A DNA stretch of 9,008 nucleotides from Rhodocyclales bacterium (GTDB lineage Bacteria > Pseudomonadota > Gammaproteobacteria > Burkholderiales > Rhodocyclaceae). Positions 1 to 8,600 of the stretch are shown here, in pieces. The stretch spans positions 1 through 9,008 of the forward strand of contig JAJTBM010000099.1 in the NCBI GenBank assembly GCA_021286885.1, written 5' to 3'. The stretch's first letter is position 1; each line of letters begins with the position of its first letter. The notes under the pieces are model-generated. The model worked only from the letters and a program-made list of their open reading frames with translations, did no database searches and had not been told where the DNA came from. The position numbers and the translations under genes are program-made.

Positions 1-720
1 GGGAACCATTTCATCGAGGTCTGTCTGGATGAAGGCGACAACGTGTGGTTCATGCTGCACTCCGGCTCCCGGGGAGTGGGAAACGCCATCGGAACCCTAT
101 TCATCGAACTCGCCCAACAAGACATGCGTCAGCACATGGCCCAGCTACCGGACAAGGATCTGGCGTATTTCACCGAAGGTAGCCAGCACTTTGAAGATTA
201 CGTGGAGGCCGTCGGCTGGGCTCAGGATTACGCCCGCCGTAACCGGCAGGTGATGATGGCGCGCGTGGTGGCCGCCGCTCGCAGCATCATTGCCAAACCT
301 TTCCACGCCCAAGTGGAGGCCGTCAATTGCCACCACAACTACGTGCAGCAAGAAACCCACTTCGGCGCCCAGGTATTGGTCACCCGCAAAGGAGCCGTTT
401 CAGCCCATAAAGGTGAACTGGGTATCATCCCCGGCTCCATGGGGGCTCGCAGCTACATCGTGCGGGGGCTGGGAAATGAGGAAAGTTTCTGCTCCTGCAG
501 CCACGGTGCAGGCCGCGTGATGAGCCGCAACGAAGCACGCCGCCGCTTCAGCATCGCCGATCAGGAACAGGCCACCGCCCACGTGGAATGCCGCAAGGAC
601 AGCGAGGTGATCGACGAAATCCCGATGGCCTACAAAGACATCGACGCGGTCATGGCCGCCCAACGCAGTCTAGTGGAAGTCGTCCATACCCTGCGCCAGG
701 TGATCTGCGTGAAGGGATAG
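1..720 (+). CDS. rtcB: RNA-splicing ligase RtcB, C-terminal part (5' end outside window)
   Basis: RtcB joins RNA 2',3'-cyclic phosphate or 3'-phosphate ends to 5'-OH ends through a GMP-linked intermediate, using Mn2+ and GTP, in the cytoplasm; in bacteria it serves RNA repair. The reading frame is open from base 1, so 239 residues of a family of about 400 are visible. They begin at the GNHFIEV motif, whose His corresponds to metal ligand H168 of E. coli RtcB. Next come HSGSRG (E. coli H185), NCHHNY (H281) and SCSHGAGR, which carries the histidine that takes up GMP (H337). The spacings between these histidines match the E. coli protein, as does the ending (MAYKDIDAVMAAQ through VKG). All visible catalytic residues are intact. 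The missing N-terminus would hold the metal-binding Cys. The gene converges on lpxC with a 30-base gap. Whether an RtcR-type regulator or rtcA lies upstream cannot be seen. Confidence 0.97.
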   Translation, partial: GNHFIEVCLDEGDNVWFMLHSGSRGVGNAIGTLFIELAQQDMRQHMAQLPDKDLAYFTEGSQHFEDYVEAVGWAQDYARRNRQVMMARVVAAARSIIAKPFHAQVEAVNCHHNYVQQETHFGAQVLVTRKGAVSAHKGELGIIPGSMGARSYIVRGLGNEESFCSCSHGAGRVMSRNEARRRFSIADQEQATAHVECRKDSEVIDEIPMAYKDIDAVMAAQRSLVEVVHTLRQVICVKG

Positions 721-750
721 AGGACTTCGGAATGGAGCAGCACTCGGTGC
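721..750. other. convergent rtcB-lpxC junction
   Basis: Thirty bases separate the two stop codons, which face each other. A small AGCAC-TCG-GTGCT hairpin (739-751) touches the lpxC stop but has no T run on either strand. I see no convincing bidirectional terminator, so transcripts from the two sides may run into each other. Confidence 0.5.
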
Positions 751-1668
751 TTAGATGGGGGCAGGCTCGAACAAGCGGGCCACATCGCCAGGAATACTGG
801 CCGCCTCTTCGAAGGTCACGATTTCCCAGGCGCTCTGGTCTTCCAGCAGCACCCGCAAAATCTGATTGTTGAGGGCGTGGCCCGACTTGTAGGCGCTATA
901 GGCGGCCAAGAGCGGGTGTCCCACCAGATACAGGTCGCCAATGGCATCCAGCACCTTGTGCTTCACGAACTCATCGGCGTAGCGCAAGCCATCCGCGTTG
1001 AGCACCCGGTATTCGTCCATCACGATGGCGTTATCCAGGCTGCCCCCCAGCCCCAAACCGTTGGCGCGCATGAACTCCACATCCTGCATGAAGCCGAAGG
1101 TGCGAGCCCGGGCCACTTCGCGCACGTAGCAGTGGTCAGCAAAATCCACTGTGACCGAAGTGCCGGTTTTATCAATGGCCGGGTGGTTGAACAGGATGGA
1201 GAAGCTGAGCTTGAAGCCTTCGTGGGGGTCTAGGCGCACCCACTTGTCGCCTTCTTTGTACTCTACCGGCTTGAGCACCCGCAAAAACCGTTTGGGGGCG
1301 TTCTGCTCTTCGATGCCGGCAGACTGGATGAGAAACACGAAGGGGCCGGCGCTGCCATCCAGAATGGGGATTTCAGCCGCATCCACGTCGATGTGGGCGT
1401 TATCAATGCCCAGCCCCGCCAAGGCAGACATCAGATGCTCGACGGTATTCACCTTGGCCTTGCCCTGGAGCAGGCCGGAACACATCCGAGTATCGCAAAC
1501 CGCGTAAGGATCGGCGGGCAAATCCACCACGGGATCAAGATCTACCCGATGGAACACGATGCCGGTATCGGGCGCTGCCGGACGCAGAGTCAGCGTCACC
1601 TTGGCTCCGCTGTGGAGCCCGACGCCTGTGGCCTTCACCAGAGTCTTGAGGGTGCGCTGCTTGAGCAT
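751..1668 (-). CDS. lpxC: UDP-3-O-acyl-N-acetylglucosamine deacetylase LpxC
   Basis: LpxC is a zinc deacetylase that removes the acetyl group from UDP-3-O-acyl-GlcNAc, the committed step of lipid A synthesis in the cytoplasm. The protein is 305 residues, the same length as E. coli LpxC. The zinc ligands are H78 (in [10 protein letters not shown]), H237 and D241 (in HKVLDAIGD), with D245 and the catalytic H264 (KSGHALNN) also present. The substrate-site LDGSAGPF motif sits at residues 103-110. The ATG at 1668 is chosen because it gives the family N-terminus MLKQRTLK and has an AGGA 8 bases upstream; the open frame continues to 1770 but that extension has no family resemblance. It is the last gene of the cluster and is separated from ftsZ by a terminator, so it probably has its own promoter. 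In enterobacteria LpxC level is controlled by FtsH proteolysis acting on a C-terminal tail. The tail here (ARLFEPAPI) differs from the E. coli one, so this control cannot be assumed. Confidence 0.98.
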   Translation of the reverse strand: MLKQRTLKTLVKATGVGLHSGAKVTLTLRPAAPDTGIVFHRVDLDPVVDLPADPYAVCDTRMCSGLLQGKAKVNTVEHLMSALAGLGIDNAHIDVDAAEIPILDGSAGPFVFLIQSAGIEEQNAPKRFLRVLKPVEYKEGDKWVRLDPHEGFKLSFSILFNHPAIDKTGTSVTVDFADHCYVREVARARTFGFMQDVEFMRANGLGLGGSLDNAIVMDEYRVLNADGLRYADEFVKHKVLDAIGDLYLVGHPLLAAYSAYKSGHALNNQILRVLLEDQSAWEIVTFEEAASIPGDVARLFEPAPI

Positions 1669-1676
1669 GATGACAA

Positions 1677-1680
1677 TCCT
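1677..1680 (-). promoter_or_regulatory. lpxC ribosome binding site
   Basis: On the minus strand AGGA lies 8 bases before the ATG at 1668. It supports that start over the upstream in-frame codons that would lengthen the protein by up to 34 residues. Confidence 0.6.
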
Positions 1681-1696
1681 GAGGGGGTTCCCGTGA

Positions 1697-1705
1697 ATTT
1701 TAACA
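1697..1705 (-). promoter_or_regulatory. candidate lpxC promoter, extended -10
   Basis: The minus strand reads TGTTAAAAT here. This is a TAAAAT hexamer, five of six matches to the sigma-70 -10 consensus, preceded by the TGN of an extended -10. No good -35 lies 17 bases upstream, which is tolerated for extended -10 promoters. Transcription would start near 1690 and give a leader of about 20 bases. The position fits, between the ftsZ terminator and the lpxC ribosome binding site. It was identified by eye only. Confidence 0.4.
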
Positions 1706-1760
1706 CAGGGCATCCGAACGCCCCGTGATATGCAGTTCGGAAATAGTGCACAAAAAGCAC

Positions 1761-1801
1761 ATAAAAACAAAACGCCAGGGACGGAGGCGACGTCCCTGGC
1801 G
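1761..1801 (-). terminator. intrinsic terminator after ftsZ
   Basis: A perfect 11-bp inverted repeat (arms 1773-1783 and 1791-1801, CGCCAGGGACG and its complement) encloses a 7-base loop. On the minus strand it is followed directly by TTTTGTTTTTAT (1772-1761). A GC-rich stem followed by a T run is a classic rho-independent terminator for transcripts leaving ftsZ. A smaller hairpin, CGGGC-GTTT-GCCCG at 1818-1831, lies between it and the ftsZ stop codon. The T run exists only in the minus direction. Confidence 0.9.
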
Positions 1802-1847
1802 CAAGACCTGTCAGCTTCGGGCGTTTGCCCGCAACCGGAATTTCCGC

Positions 1848-2987
1848 TTAGTCGGCCTGCTTGCGCAGGAAGGCGGGAATATCCAGGATGGACATGCCGT
1901 TGGCGCTCATGGCCTCAACGGTGGTCCGGGGGGTACGACGAATCACGGCGGGTAGTTCCAGATTGCCGTAATCCACCTCGACACCCACGTTGTCGGTCCC
2001 GGTGCGAACCACCTGGACTTCCGGCTTGCGCACGGCGGCAGCCCGCATGGAGCCCAGGCCGGTGGCCACCACGGTCACGCGGATACGGTCGCCCATGCTC
2101 TCGTCGAACACGGTGCCGTACTTGACGAAGGCTTCGGAGGCAGCAAAGGCCTGCACGGTACGCACCGCATCGCGCACCTCAGACATCTTGAGGGAGCGGG
2201 ACGCGGTGATGTTGATCAGCACGCAACGGGCGCCGGACAGCTCAGTGCCTTCCAGCAGGGGCGAAACAGCAGCCTGCTCGGCGGCGATCCGGGCCCGATC
2301 CAGGCCAGAGGCCTCAGCGGAGCCCATCATGGCACGGCCCATTTCGGCCATGGCGGTGCGCACGTCCTGGAAGTCGACGTTCACCAAACCGGGCACATTG
2401 ATGATTTCGGCGATGCCGCCCACCGCGCTGGTCAGCACGTTGTCAGCAGAACGGAAGCAGTCTTCGAAGCCGGCATCATCGCCAAAGACTTCGAGCAGCT
2501 TGTCGTTGAGCACCACGATCAGGGAATCCACCTGCTTGGAGAGCTCTTCCACGCCGCTTTCGGCCACGCGGATACGGTTCTCGAAGTCGAAGGGCTTGGT
2601 CACCACAGCCACGGTCAGGACGCCCATTTCCTTGGCCAGCTCGGCCACGATGGGGGCTGCGCCGGTGCCCGTACCACCGCCCATACCGGCGGTGATGAAG
2701 CACATATGGGCGCCTTCCATGGCAGCCGCGATGGCGTCGCGGGACTCCTGGGCAGCGGCACGGCCGGCTTCGGGCTTGGAGCCCGCCCCCAGACCAGTCT
2801 TGCCCAGTTGCACCTTGGTAGGCGCCAGGCAACGGCTCAGGGCCTGGGCATCCGTGTTGGCGCAGATGAACTCCACCCCCTGGACCCCTTCCCGGATCAT
2901 GTGATCCACCGCATTACCGCCAGCACCGCCAACACCAATCACCTTGATGTTGGTACCGCTCGACGGCTTTTCATGAATTTCAAACAT
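1848..2987 (-). CDS. ftsZ: cell division GTPase FtsZ
   Basis: FtsZ is the tubulin homologue that polymerises with GTP into the cytoplasmic Z ring and recruits the divisome. The protein is 379 residues. The N-terminal nucleotide-binding domain starts with [13 protein letters not shown] (15-27) and carries the tubulin signature GGGTGTG at 103-109. The T7 synergy loop NVDFQD at 203-208 supplies the catalytic acidic residues across the filament interface. A short variable linker (about 318-365) leads to the C-terminal peptide [13 protein letters not shown], whose [12 protein letters not shown] portion, as I recall it, equals the E. coli peptide that binds FtsA, ZipA and other partners. The ATG at 2987 is chosen because GGAGG (2996-3000) sits 8 bases upstream; an in-frame GTG at 3023 would place that site inside the gene. 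It follows ftsA after a 148-base leader and ends before a strong terminator. All key residues are present. Confidence 0.99.
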   Translation of the reverse strand: MFEIHEKPSSGTNIKVIGVGGAGGNAVDHMIREGVQGVEFICANTDAQALSRCLAPTKVQLGKTGLGAGSKPEAGRAAAQESRDAIAAAMEGAHMCFITAGMGGGTGTGAAPIVAELAKEMGVLTVAVVTKPFDFENRIRVAESGVEELSKQVDSLIVVLNDKLLEVFGDDAGFEDCFRSADNVLTSAVGGIAEIINVPGLVNVDFQDVRTAMAEMGRAMMGSAEASGLDRARIAAEQAAVSPLLEGTELSGARCVLINITASRSLKMSEVRDAVRTVQAFAASEAFVKYGTVFDESMGDRIRVTVVATGLGSMRAAAVRKPEVQVVRTGTDNVGVEVDYGNLELPAVIRRTPRTTVEAMSANGMSILDIPAFLRKQAD

Positions 2988-2995
2988 ACAACTCG

Positions 2996-3000
2996 CCTCC
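2996..3000 (-). promoter_or_regulatory. strong ftsZ ribosome binding site
   Basis: GGAGG on the minus strand lies 8 bases before the ftsZ ATG. It is the strongest Shine-Dalgarno match I noticed in the window, which fits the high cellular level of FtsZ relative to FtsA and FtsQ. It decides the start at 2987. Confidence 0.8.
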
Positions 3001-3010
3001 AACAGGTACT

Positions 3011-3031
3011 GCACGGTTATCACTGCCGTGC
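3011..3031 (-). repeat. inverted repeat (hairpin) just upstream of ftsZ ribosome binding site
   Basis: GCACGG (3011-3016) and CCGTGC (3026-3031) can pair around a 9-base loop. The stem can extend by three more pairs (GTA with TAC) if a two-base bulge is allowed. It ends 10 bases before the GGAGG of ftsZ, so in the mRNA it could limit or stabilise the initiation region. It is not followed by a T run and is not a terminator. Confidence 0.4.
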
Positions 3032-3044
3032 TACAGGTCCATTC

Positions 3045-3071
3045 CGGTTTTGCGCAGAAATCTTAAAACCG
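3045..3071. repeat. inverted repeat CGGTTTT/AAAACCG in the ftsZ leader
   Basis: Perfect 7-bp arms at 3045-3051 and 3065-3071 are separated by 13 bases, and two more A-T pairs are possible with one bulged C. The centre-to-centre spacing of the arms is 20 bases, about two helical turns, so it could be either an operator for a dimeric regulator or an RNA hairpin. It lies next to the TATATT hexamer at 3072-3077. Function unknown. Confidence 0.35.
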
Positions 3072-3126
3072 AATATACGACCTTTGCAGTGAACTAATCA
3101 CAAGAATTCGAACATTAAAATGGGCT

Positions 3127-3143
3127 ATTTCTGCCTCAGAAAT
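3127..3143. repeat. perfect dyad ATTTCTG-CCT-CAGAAAT over the ftsA stop codon
   Basis: The 7-bp arms at 3127-3133 and 3137-3143 flank a 3-base centre, and the ftsA TGA (3138-3136) lies in the middle. On the minus strand the hairpin is followed at a short distance by CATTTT rather than a clean T run. It could act as a weak terminator, an RNA processing site or nothing. A third CAGAAAT occurs at 3055-3061. Confidence 0.3.
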
Positions 3144-4365
3144 TGCGCTCAAACCAGGAACGCAGCCTGGAAAGGGCTTGTCCCATGCTGCGTGTCTGGC
3201 GGGCCTGGAAGCCGCGCCGCTTCTGGACCGAACCTTCCATCAGCAAGCCCATGGCATTGGCAAATCCGGGCTCACAGACAACCTGAGATAAATTCCCGTC
3301 ATACTTTGGATAGCCTACGCGCACCGGCATGTGAAACACTTCTTCACCGAGCTCCACCATCCCCGGCATCACTGACGCGCCGCCGGTCAGCACGATACCC
3401 GAGGACAGAAGCTCTTCGTAACCACTTCTACGCAATTCAGCCTGTACCAATTCATACAATTCCGACACTCGCGGCTCGATCACATCGGCCAGCGCCTGAC
3501 GGGAAAGACGCCGGGGCGGACGATCCCCCACACCTGGTACTTCGATCATTTCCGACGGGTCGGCCAGGGTGTGCATCGCGACCCCATGCCGAATCTTGAT
3601 GGTTTCAGCTTCTGCCGTCGGGGTGCGCAGGGCCATTGCGATATCGTTGGTCACCTGATCACCCGCAATCGGAATAACCGCCGTATGACGAATCGCACCC
3701 TGGGTAAACACCGCCAGGTCGGTCGTACCCCCACCAATATCCACCAGGCAGACGCCCAGCTCCTTTTCATCTTCCGACAAGGTCGCGTAGCTGGAGGCCA
3801 GGGGCTGCAGCACCAGATCCAGCACCTCAAGACCGCAGCGACGTACGCATTTGACGATGTTCTGGGCGGCGGATACGGCCCCGGTGACAATGTGCACCTT
3901 CACTTCCAGACGCACACCGCTCATGCCGATGGGTTCGCGCACCCCATCCTGGCCATCGATGATGAATTCCTGGGTAAGGATATGCAGGATCTGTTGGTCC
4001 GCCGGCAAAGGCATGGCCCGGGCGGTCTCGATGACCCGGGTAACGTCCATGGGCGACACCTCTTTTTCCTTGATCGCCACCATGCCGTTGGAGTTGAAGC
4101 TGCGAATATGGCTACCCGCAATGCCGGTGTAGACATCGCGAATCTTGCACTCGGCCATTTGCTCGGCTTCCTGGATCACCCGCGAAATGGAGTCCACCGT
4201 GGCTTCGATGTTGACCACAACACCCTTTTTGAGCCCGGCAGAGGCCTGGGAGGCAATACCCACCACCTCAAGGCGCCCATCCGGACGCAGATCAGCCACC
4301 ACGCAGGTAATCTTGGAAGTGCCGATATCGAGGCCAACAATCAGGTCTTTATATTCTTTGCTCAT
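3136..4365 (-). CDS. ftsA: cell division protein FtsA, actin-like membrane anchor of FtsZ
   Basis: FtsA is an ATP-binding actin homologue that tethers FtsZ filaments to the inner membrane and signals to later divisome proteins. The protein is 409 residues. The phosphate-1 motif GLDIGTSK is at 11-18 and the FtsA-specific 1C subdomain lies at roughly 85-160. The phosphate-2 motif DIGGGTTD is at 209-216 and the adenosine motif GIVLTGGA at 323-330. The C-terminus ALSRLRSWFERNF (397-409) is the amphipathic membrane-targeting helix, closely like the E. coli end. The ATG at 4365 shares its A with the TGA of ftsQ (TGATG), and GGGA lies just upstream within ftsQ. A GTG one codon earlier (4368) would give a 4-base overlap and cannot be excluded. 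The overlap suggests ftsA translation is coupled to ftsQ. Confidence 0.98.
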   Translation of the reverse strand: MSKEYKDLIVGLDIGTSKITCVVADLRPDGRLEVVGIASQASAGLKKGVVVNIEATVDSISRVIQEAEQMAECKIRDVYTGIAGSHIRSFNSNGMVAIKEKEVSPMDVTRVIETARAMPLPADQQILHILTQEFIIDGQDGVREPIGMSGVRLEVKVHIVTGAVSAAQNIVKCVRRCGLEVLDLVLQPLASSYATLSEDEKELGVCLVDIGGGTTDLAVFTQGAIRHTAVIPIAGDQVTNDIAMALRTPTAEAETIKIRHGVAMHTLADPSEMIEVPGVGDRPPRRLSRQALADVIEPRVSELYELVQAELRRSGYEELLSSGIVLTGGASVMPGMVELGEEVFHMPVRVGYPKYDGNLSQVVCEPGFANAMGLLMEGSVQKRRGFQARQTRSMGQALSRLRSWFERNF

Positions 4366-5228
4366 CACTTCCCTTTGTTGCCGACTTGTTTTGTGGCTGC
4401 TGTGTCAGCGACTGGTCGCAACGCAAAACCATTGGGGTAGCGCAGATCCACCACCGCCACTTTCATGTTCAACTGCGTCCTGGCCTTAGGGTACAAGGAC
4501 ACAAACCGCTCCAGACGATCATTCAGTGTCGGACTCGCCTGCTCATGCCCCAGCTCTATGGTCAGCCCATCATCCAGCTTTAATTGCCACGCTTCCCGGG
4601 CAGACATGGAAACACCTACCAGATGTCCCCCCATGTCTCCCAGCTTACCGGCAAACTCATTGAATTTCGTCAACAAAACACCCGCAGACCCTTCTGGCCC
4701 AGCAAAAACAGGCATTTGTGCATTACTGGATGCAGTAAAAATCTCACCGTATCGATTGACGAGACGCATGTCCCCCGTATCGCCCACACGCCAGTAGGCC
4801 GTTGCCACATGCTCTTCCAAGCGCACTTCGATCACCCCGGGCCAGCGGCGGCGCACATCTGCACGGCGCACCCAAGGGAGTTTTTCAAAGTTGCTCCGCA
4901 CATCATCCAGATTGACTGTGAAGAAATTACCCTTCAGGGATGTACGCGTCACAATATCCAGCTGATCCGTTGTGACATGGGTCAGCGGGGTCAGCACCTC
5001 CACGGCCTGCACGGGGAAAACCGGCAAACGAGACAGGGCTGCCACGCAGGCATACCCAAGCCCGGTGGCCCCCAGCACCATCAGCAAGTCTGCGATCAGG
5101 TTCAACACCTGGGGCCTGTGCCACAAACCCGGACCACTGCCCCGGGCCGCCTCACTAAAAAGGCGTGCCTTGCTCCGGCCCTTGCCTGTGGGCGGCGGGA
5201 CATTGGAGGTGGAGCGACGATCAGCCAA
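4365..5228 (-). CDS. ftsQ: cell division protein FtsQ
   Basis: FtsQ is a bitopic inner-membrane protein of the FtsQLB complex that links early and late divisome proteins. From the chosen start it has 287 residues. A basic and proline-rich cytoplasmic tail (1-40, with RRS and KGRSKAR) is followed by one membrane segment (about 43-65) and a periplasmic POTRA domain (about 72-140, FPVQAVEVL through VIEVRLEEHVATAYW). A beta domain ends in VDLRYPNGFALR (260-271). There is no ATG before the membrane segment. The TTG at 5228 is preferred because GGAG (5235-5238) lies 6 bases upstream and the start overlaps the end of ddl by 8 bases. TTG at 5267 (AGGG upstream, 47-base overlap) and TTG at 5126 (just before WHRPQVLN) are alternatives. 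A weak start codon would fit the low cellular level known for FtsQ. Identity is secure; the start is not. Confidence 0.95.
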   Translation of the reverse strand: MADRRSTSNVPPPTGKGRSKARLFSEAARGSGPGLWHRPQVLNLIADLLMVLGATGLGYACVAALSRLPVFPVQAVEVLTPLTHVTTDQLDIVTRTSLKGNFFTVNLDDVRSNFEKLPWVRRADVRRRWPGVIEVRLEEHVATAYWRVGDTGDMRLVNRYGEIFTASSNAQMPVFAGPEGSAGVLLTKFNEFAGKLGDMGGHLVGVSMSAREAWQLKLDDGLTIELGHEQASPTLNDRLERFVSLYPKARTQLNMKVAVVDLRYPNGFALRPVADTAATKQVGNKGK

Positions 5229-6137
5229 GGCGGGCTCCGGCCAGAATTTCAAGGCACAAAGCCTCAAACGACCACCCTGCCACCTGGGCTGACATGGGCA
5301 CCAGGGAGTGATTGGTCATGCCCGGGGCGGTGTTGATTTCGAGCAGAGTGAAGCTGCCATCGGCGCGCAGGATCAGATCAGCCCGCCCCCAGCCCCTGCA
5401 CCCCAGCACCTTGGCACAGCGCACCACGGCCGCCTGGATCTCCTGCTCCAGATCAGCCGGCAGGCCGCTGGGGCAGAAATACTGGGTGTCGTCGGTAAAG
5501 TACTTATGCTGATAGTCGTAATTGCCGTCCGGGGCCACAATGCGCACCAGCGGCAGGGCTTGGTCATTCAGGAAGGGGGCGGTGAGTTCCTGCCCCTCCA
5601 CAAACTCTTCGGCCAGCACCAGGGAATCGAAGCGGGCGGCCAGTTCCCAAGCGCCCTGCAGTTGGCTGGCCTCGGTAACTTTGGTGGCGCCCATGCTGGA
5701 GCCTTCGTGCACTGGCTTGACGAAAATCGGCAGGCCCAGCTTGGCCACCACTGCATTCCAATCGGAATCCCGATGCAGGATTTCGAAGCGCGGAGTGGGC
5801 AGGCCGGAGGACATCCAGACCAGCTTGGTACGCCACTTGTCCATGCCAATGGCCGAGGCCATCACGCCGCTACCGGTGTAGGGAATGCCCATCAGCTCAA
5901 GGGCCCCTTGAACCGTGCCATCTTCACCGCCACGGCCATGCAGGGCGATGAAGGCCCGGTCGAAGCCTTCCTCCTTGAGAATGTGCAGATCCCGCTCTGC
6001 CGGATCGAAGGCGTGGGCATCCACCCCTGCGCCCTGGCGCGCAGCCACTACCGCAGAACCCGACATCAGGGCAATCTCGCGCTCGGCCGAATTTCCGCCC
6101 AGCAGCACGGCCACTTTGCCAAATTGCTTAGTCACGC

Positions 6138-6141
<4 letters not shown>
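5221..6141 (-). CDS. ddl: D-alanine-D-alanine ligase (DdlB type)
   Basis: Ddl joins two D-alanines with ATP to make the dipeptide that MurF adds to the peptidoglycan precursor; it acts in the cytoplasm as an ATP-grasp enzyme. The protein has 306 residues, the same as E. coli DdlB. Visible are GGNSAERE with E20 binding the first D-Ala, LHGRGGEDG (68-75), and [12 protein letters not shown] (140-151) with S149. [12 protein letters not shown] (213-224) follows with Y214, the tyrosine that marks a D-Ala-D-Ala rather than a D-Ala-D-lactate enzyme. GRAD (252-255) and LEIN (267-270) supply R253, D255, E268 and N270 for Mg-ATP and substrate. The GTG start at 6141 overlaps the murC stop as GTGA; another GTG two codons later (6135) is possible. 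Its end overlaps the ftsQ start. No murB lies between murC and ddl, so that essential gene must be elsewhere. Confidence 0.98.
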
Positions 6142-7529
<1,388 letters not shown>

Positions 7530-7538
7530 GCACTTTCC

Positions 7539-8600
7539 TTAAGCTTTGGCCAGACTTGCACACAGTTCGGCCACCTCTGCGGTGGCATCTGCACGCGCCA
7601 GCCCACGCGCCATGCTGGCCATCTCCAGCAGGCGTACGCGGTTCATTTCTTGCAGCAGCGCCGCCAGGCGCTGGGGATTCAATTCGGTTTGGGGCAGCAG
7701 GCAGGCGGCCCCGGCATCGGCCAGAAAACGGGCGTTCCCCGTCTGATGGTCATCCACCGCATGGGGGAAAGGCACCAGCACACTCGCGACCCCCACGGCT
7801 GCCAGTTCGGCCACGGTGAGTGCGCCCGAGCGGCAGATCACCAGATCGGCTTCGGCATAGCGGGCGGCCATGTCTTCGATGAAGGGCAGCAATTCCCCCG
7901 TGACGCCGGCCTGGGCATAGGCCTGCTTGAGGGCTTCGATCTGACGGGTACCCGCCTGATGGGTAACCAGAGGACGATCTTCCGGGGCCAGCAAGGCCAG
8001 GGCCTTGGGCACACACTCATTGAGCGCGGTCGCCCCCAGGCTGCCGCCCACCACCAAGACCCGCAAGGGGCCGGAGCGCCCGGCAAACCGGGTCACCGGA
8101 TGGGGTAGCGCGGTGATGTCGGCACGCACCGGATTGCCCAGCCAGACGCCGCCCGCGAGCACATCCGGAAAACCCGTCACAACCCGAGTGGCCAAGCGCG
8201 CCAGCACCCGGTTAGCCAAACCTGCCACGGAGTTTTGCTCGTGCACAACCACGGGCCGGCCACTCAGACGGGCCATCACACCACCGGGAAAGGTCACATA
8301 CCCTCCCATGCCCAACACCACATCGGGCTTCACACGCTGAATCTGGCCCCAGGCCTGGGCAAAGCCCCGCAGCAGATTGAAGGGCAACAGCAACTTGCGC
8401 AGCAAGCCTTTGCCACGCAGCGCCGCAAAGCGCACCCAGGCGACTTCATACCCCCGGGGCGGGACGATACGCGCCTCCATCCCGTCCGGATTACCCATCC
8501 AGACCACCTGCCAGCCCTGCGCGTGCAGGGCATCCGCCACCGCCAGGCCGGGGTAGATGTGTCCGCCGGTTCCACCGGCCATCACCATCAAGGTGGGCAT
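7539..8600 (-). CDS. murG: UDP-GlcNAc:lipid I GlcNAc transferase MurG
   Basis: MurG is a peripheral inner-membrane GT-B glycosyltransferase that adds GlcNAc to lipid I to give lipid II. The protein is 353 residues, the normal length. The first glycine loop [13 protein letters not shown] (8-20) carries the conserved H14. The second loop [10 protein letters not shown] is at 97-106, HEQN at 120-123, GNPVR at 155-159 and the third loop GGSLGA at 185-190. The C-terminal UDP-GlcNAc site has [10 protein letters not shown] (256-265, ribose-binding E265) and DDHQTGNA (283-290, Q286). The ATG at 8600 directly follows a TGA that ends a 39-codon ORF filling the gap after ftsW. GGGAG lies 8 bases before the ATG. 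MurC follows after 9 bases. Nothing in the sequence looks damaged. Confidence 0.98.
   Translation of the reverse strand: MPTLMVMAGGTGGHIYPGLAVADALHAQGWQVVWMGNPDGMEARIVPPRGYEVAWVRFAALRGKGLLRKLLLPFNLLRGFAQAWGQIQRVKPDVVLGMGGYVTFPGGVMARLSGRPVVVHEQNSVAGLANRVLARLATRVVTGFPDVLAGGVWLGNPVRADITALPHPVTRFAGRSGPLRVLVVGGSLGATALNECVPKALALLAPEDRPLVTHQAGTRQIEALKQAYAQAGVTGELLPFIEDMAARYAEADLVICRSGALTVAELAAVGVASVLVPFPHAVDDHQTGNARFLADAGAACLLPQTELNPQRLAALLQEMNRVRLLEMASMARGLARADATAEVAELCASLAKA

Larger units (their letters stand above)
2988..3135 (-). promoter_or_regulatory. ftsA-ftsZ intergenic leader with inverted repeats and possible promoter
   Basis: This 148-base gap is visibly richer in A and T than the flanking genes and is the largest non-coding stretch inside the fts block. 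It holds GGAGG at 2996-3000 (the ftsZ ribosome binding site). A GCACGG/CCGTGC hairpin lies at 3011-3031, and a CGGTTTT/AAAACCG inverted repeat has arms 3045-3051 and 3065-3071. A TATATT -10-like hexamer occurs on the minus strand at 3072-3077, without a convincing -35. In many proteobacteria ftsZ has its own promoters, some of them inside ftsA or ftsQ, so an extra ftsZ promoter here is plausible. Its exact site is not established. Confidence 0.45.

Noticed and set aside
739..751. AGCAC-TCG-GTGCT hairpin as a terminator for rtcB or lpxC
   Set aside because: The stem is only 5 bp and no T run follows on either strand.
1669..1770. N-terminal extension of LpxC from the frame open to 1770
   Set aside because: The 34 extra residues match nothing in LpxC, span the likely promoter and ribosome binding site, and the 305-residue form agrees with the family length.
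1990..2904. A 304-codon open frame on the plus strand opposite ftsZ
   Set aside because: It is Ser/Thr/Ala-rich low-complexity antisense of a highly conserved gene, with no recognisable motif.
2988..3023. In-frame GTG at 3023 as an earlier ftsZ start
   Set aside because: It would add 12 residues absent from the family and put the strong GGAGG site inside the coding region.
3032..3042. Tiny upstream ORF (ATG GAC CTG TAG) in the ftsZ leader
   Set aside because: Three codons with no clear ribosome binding site; a sequence this short is expected by chance.
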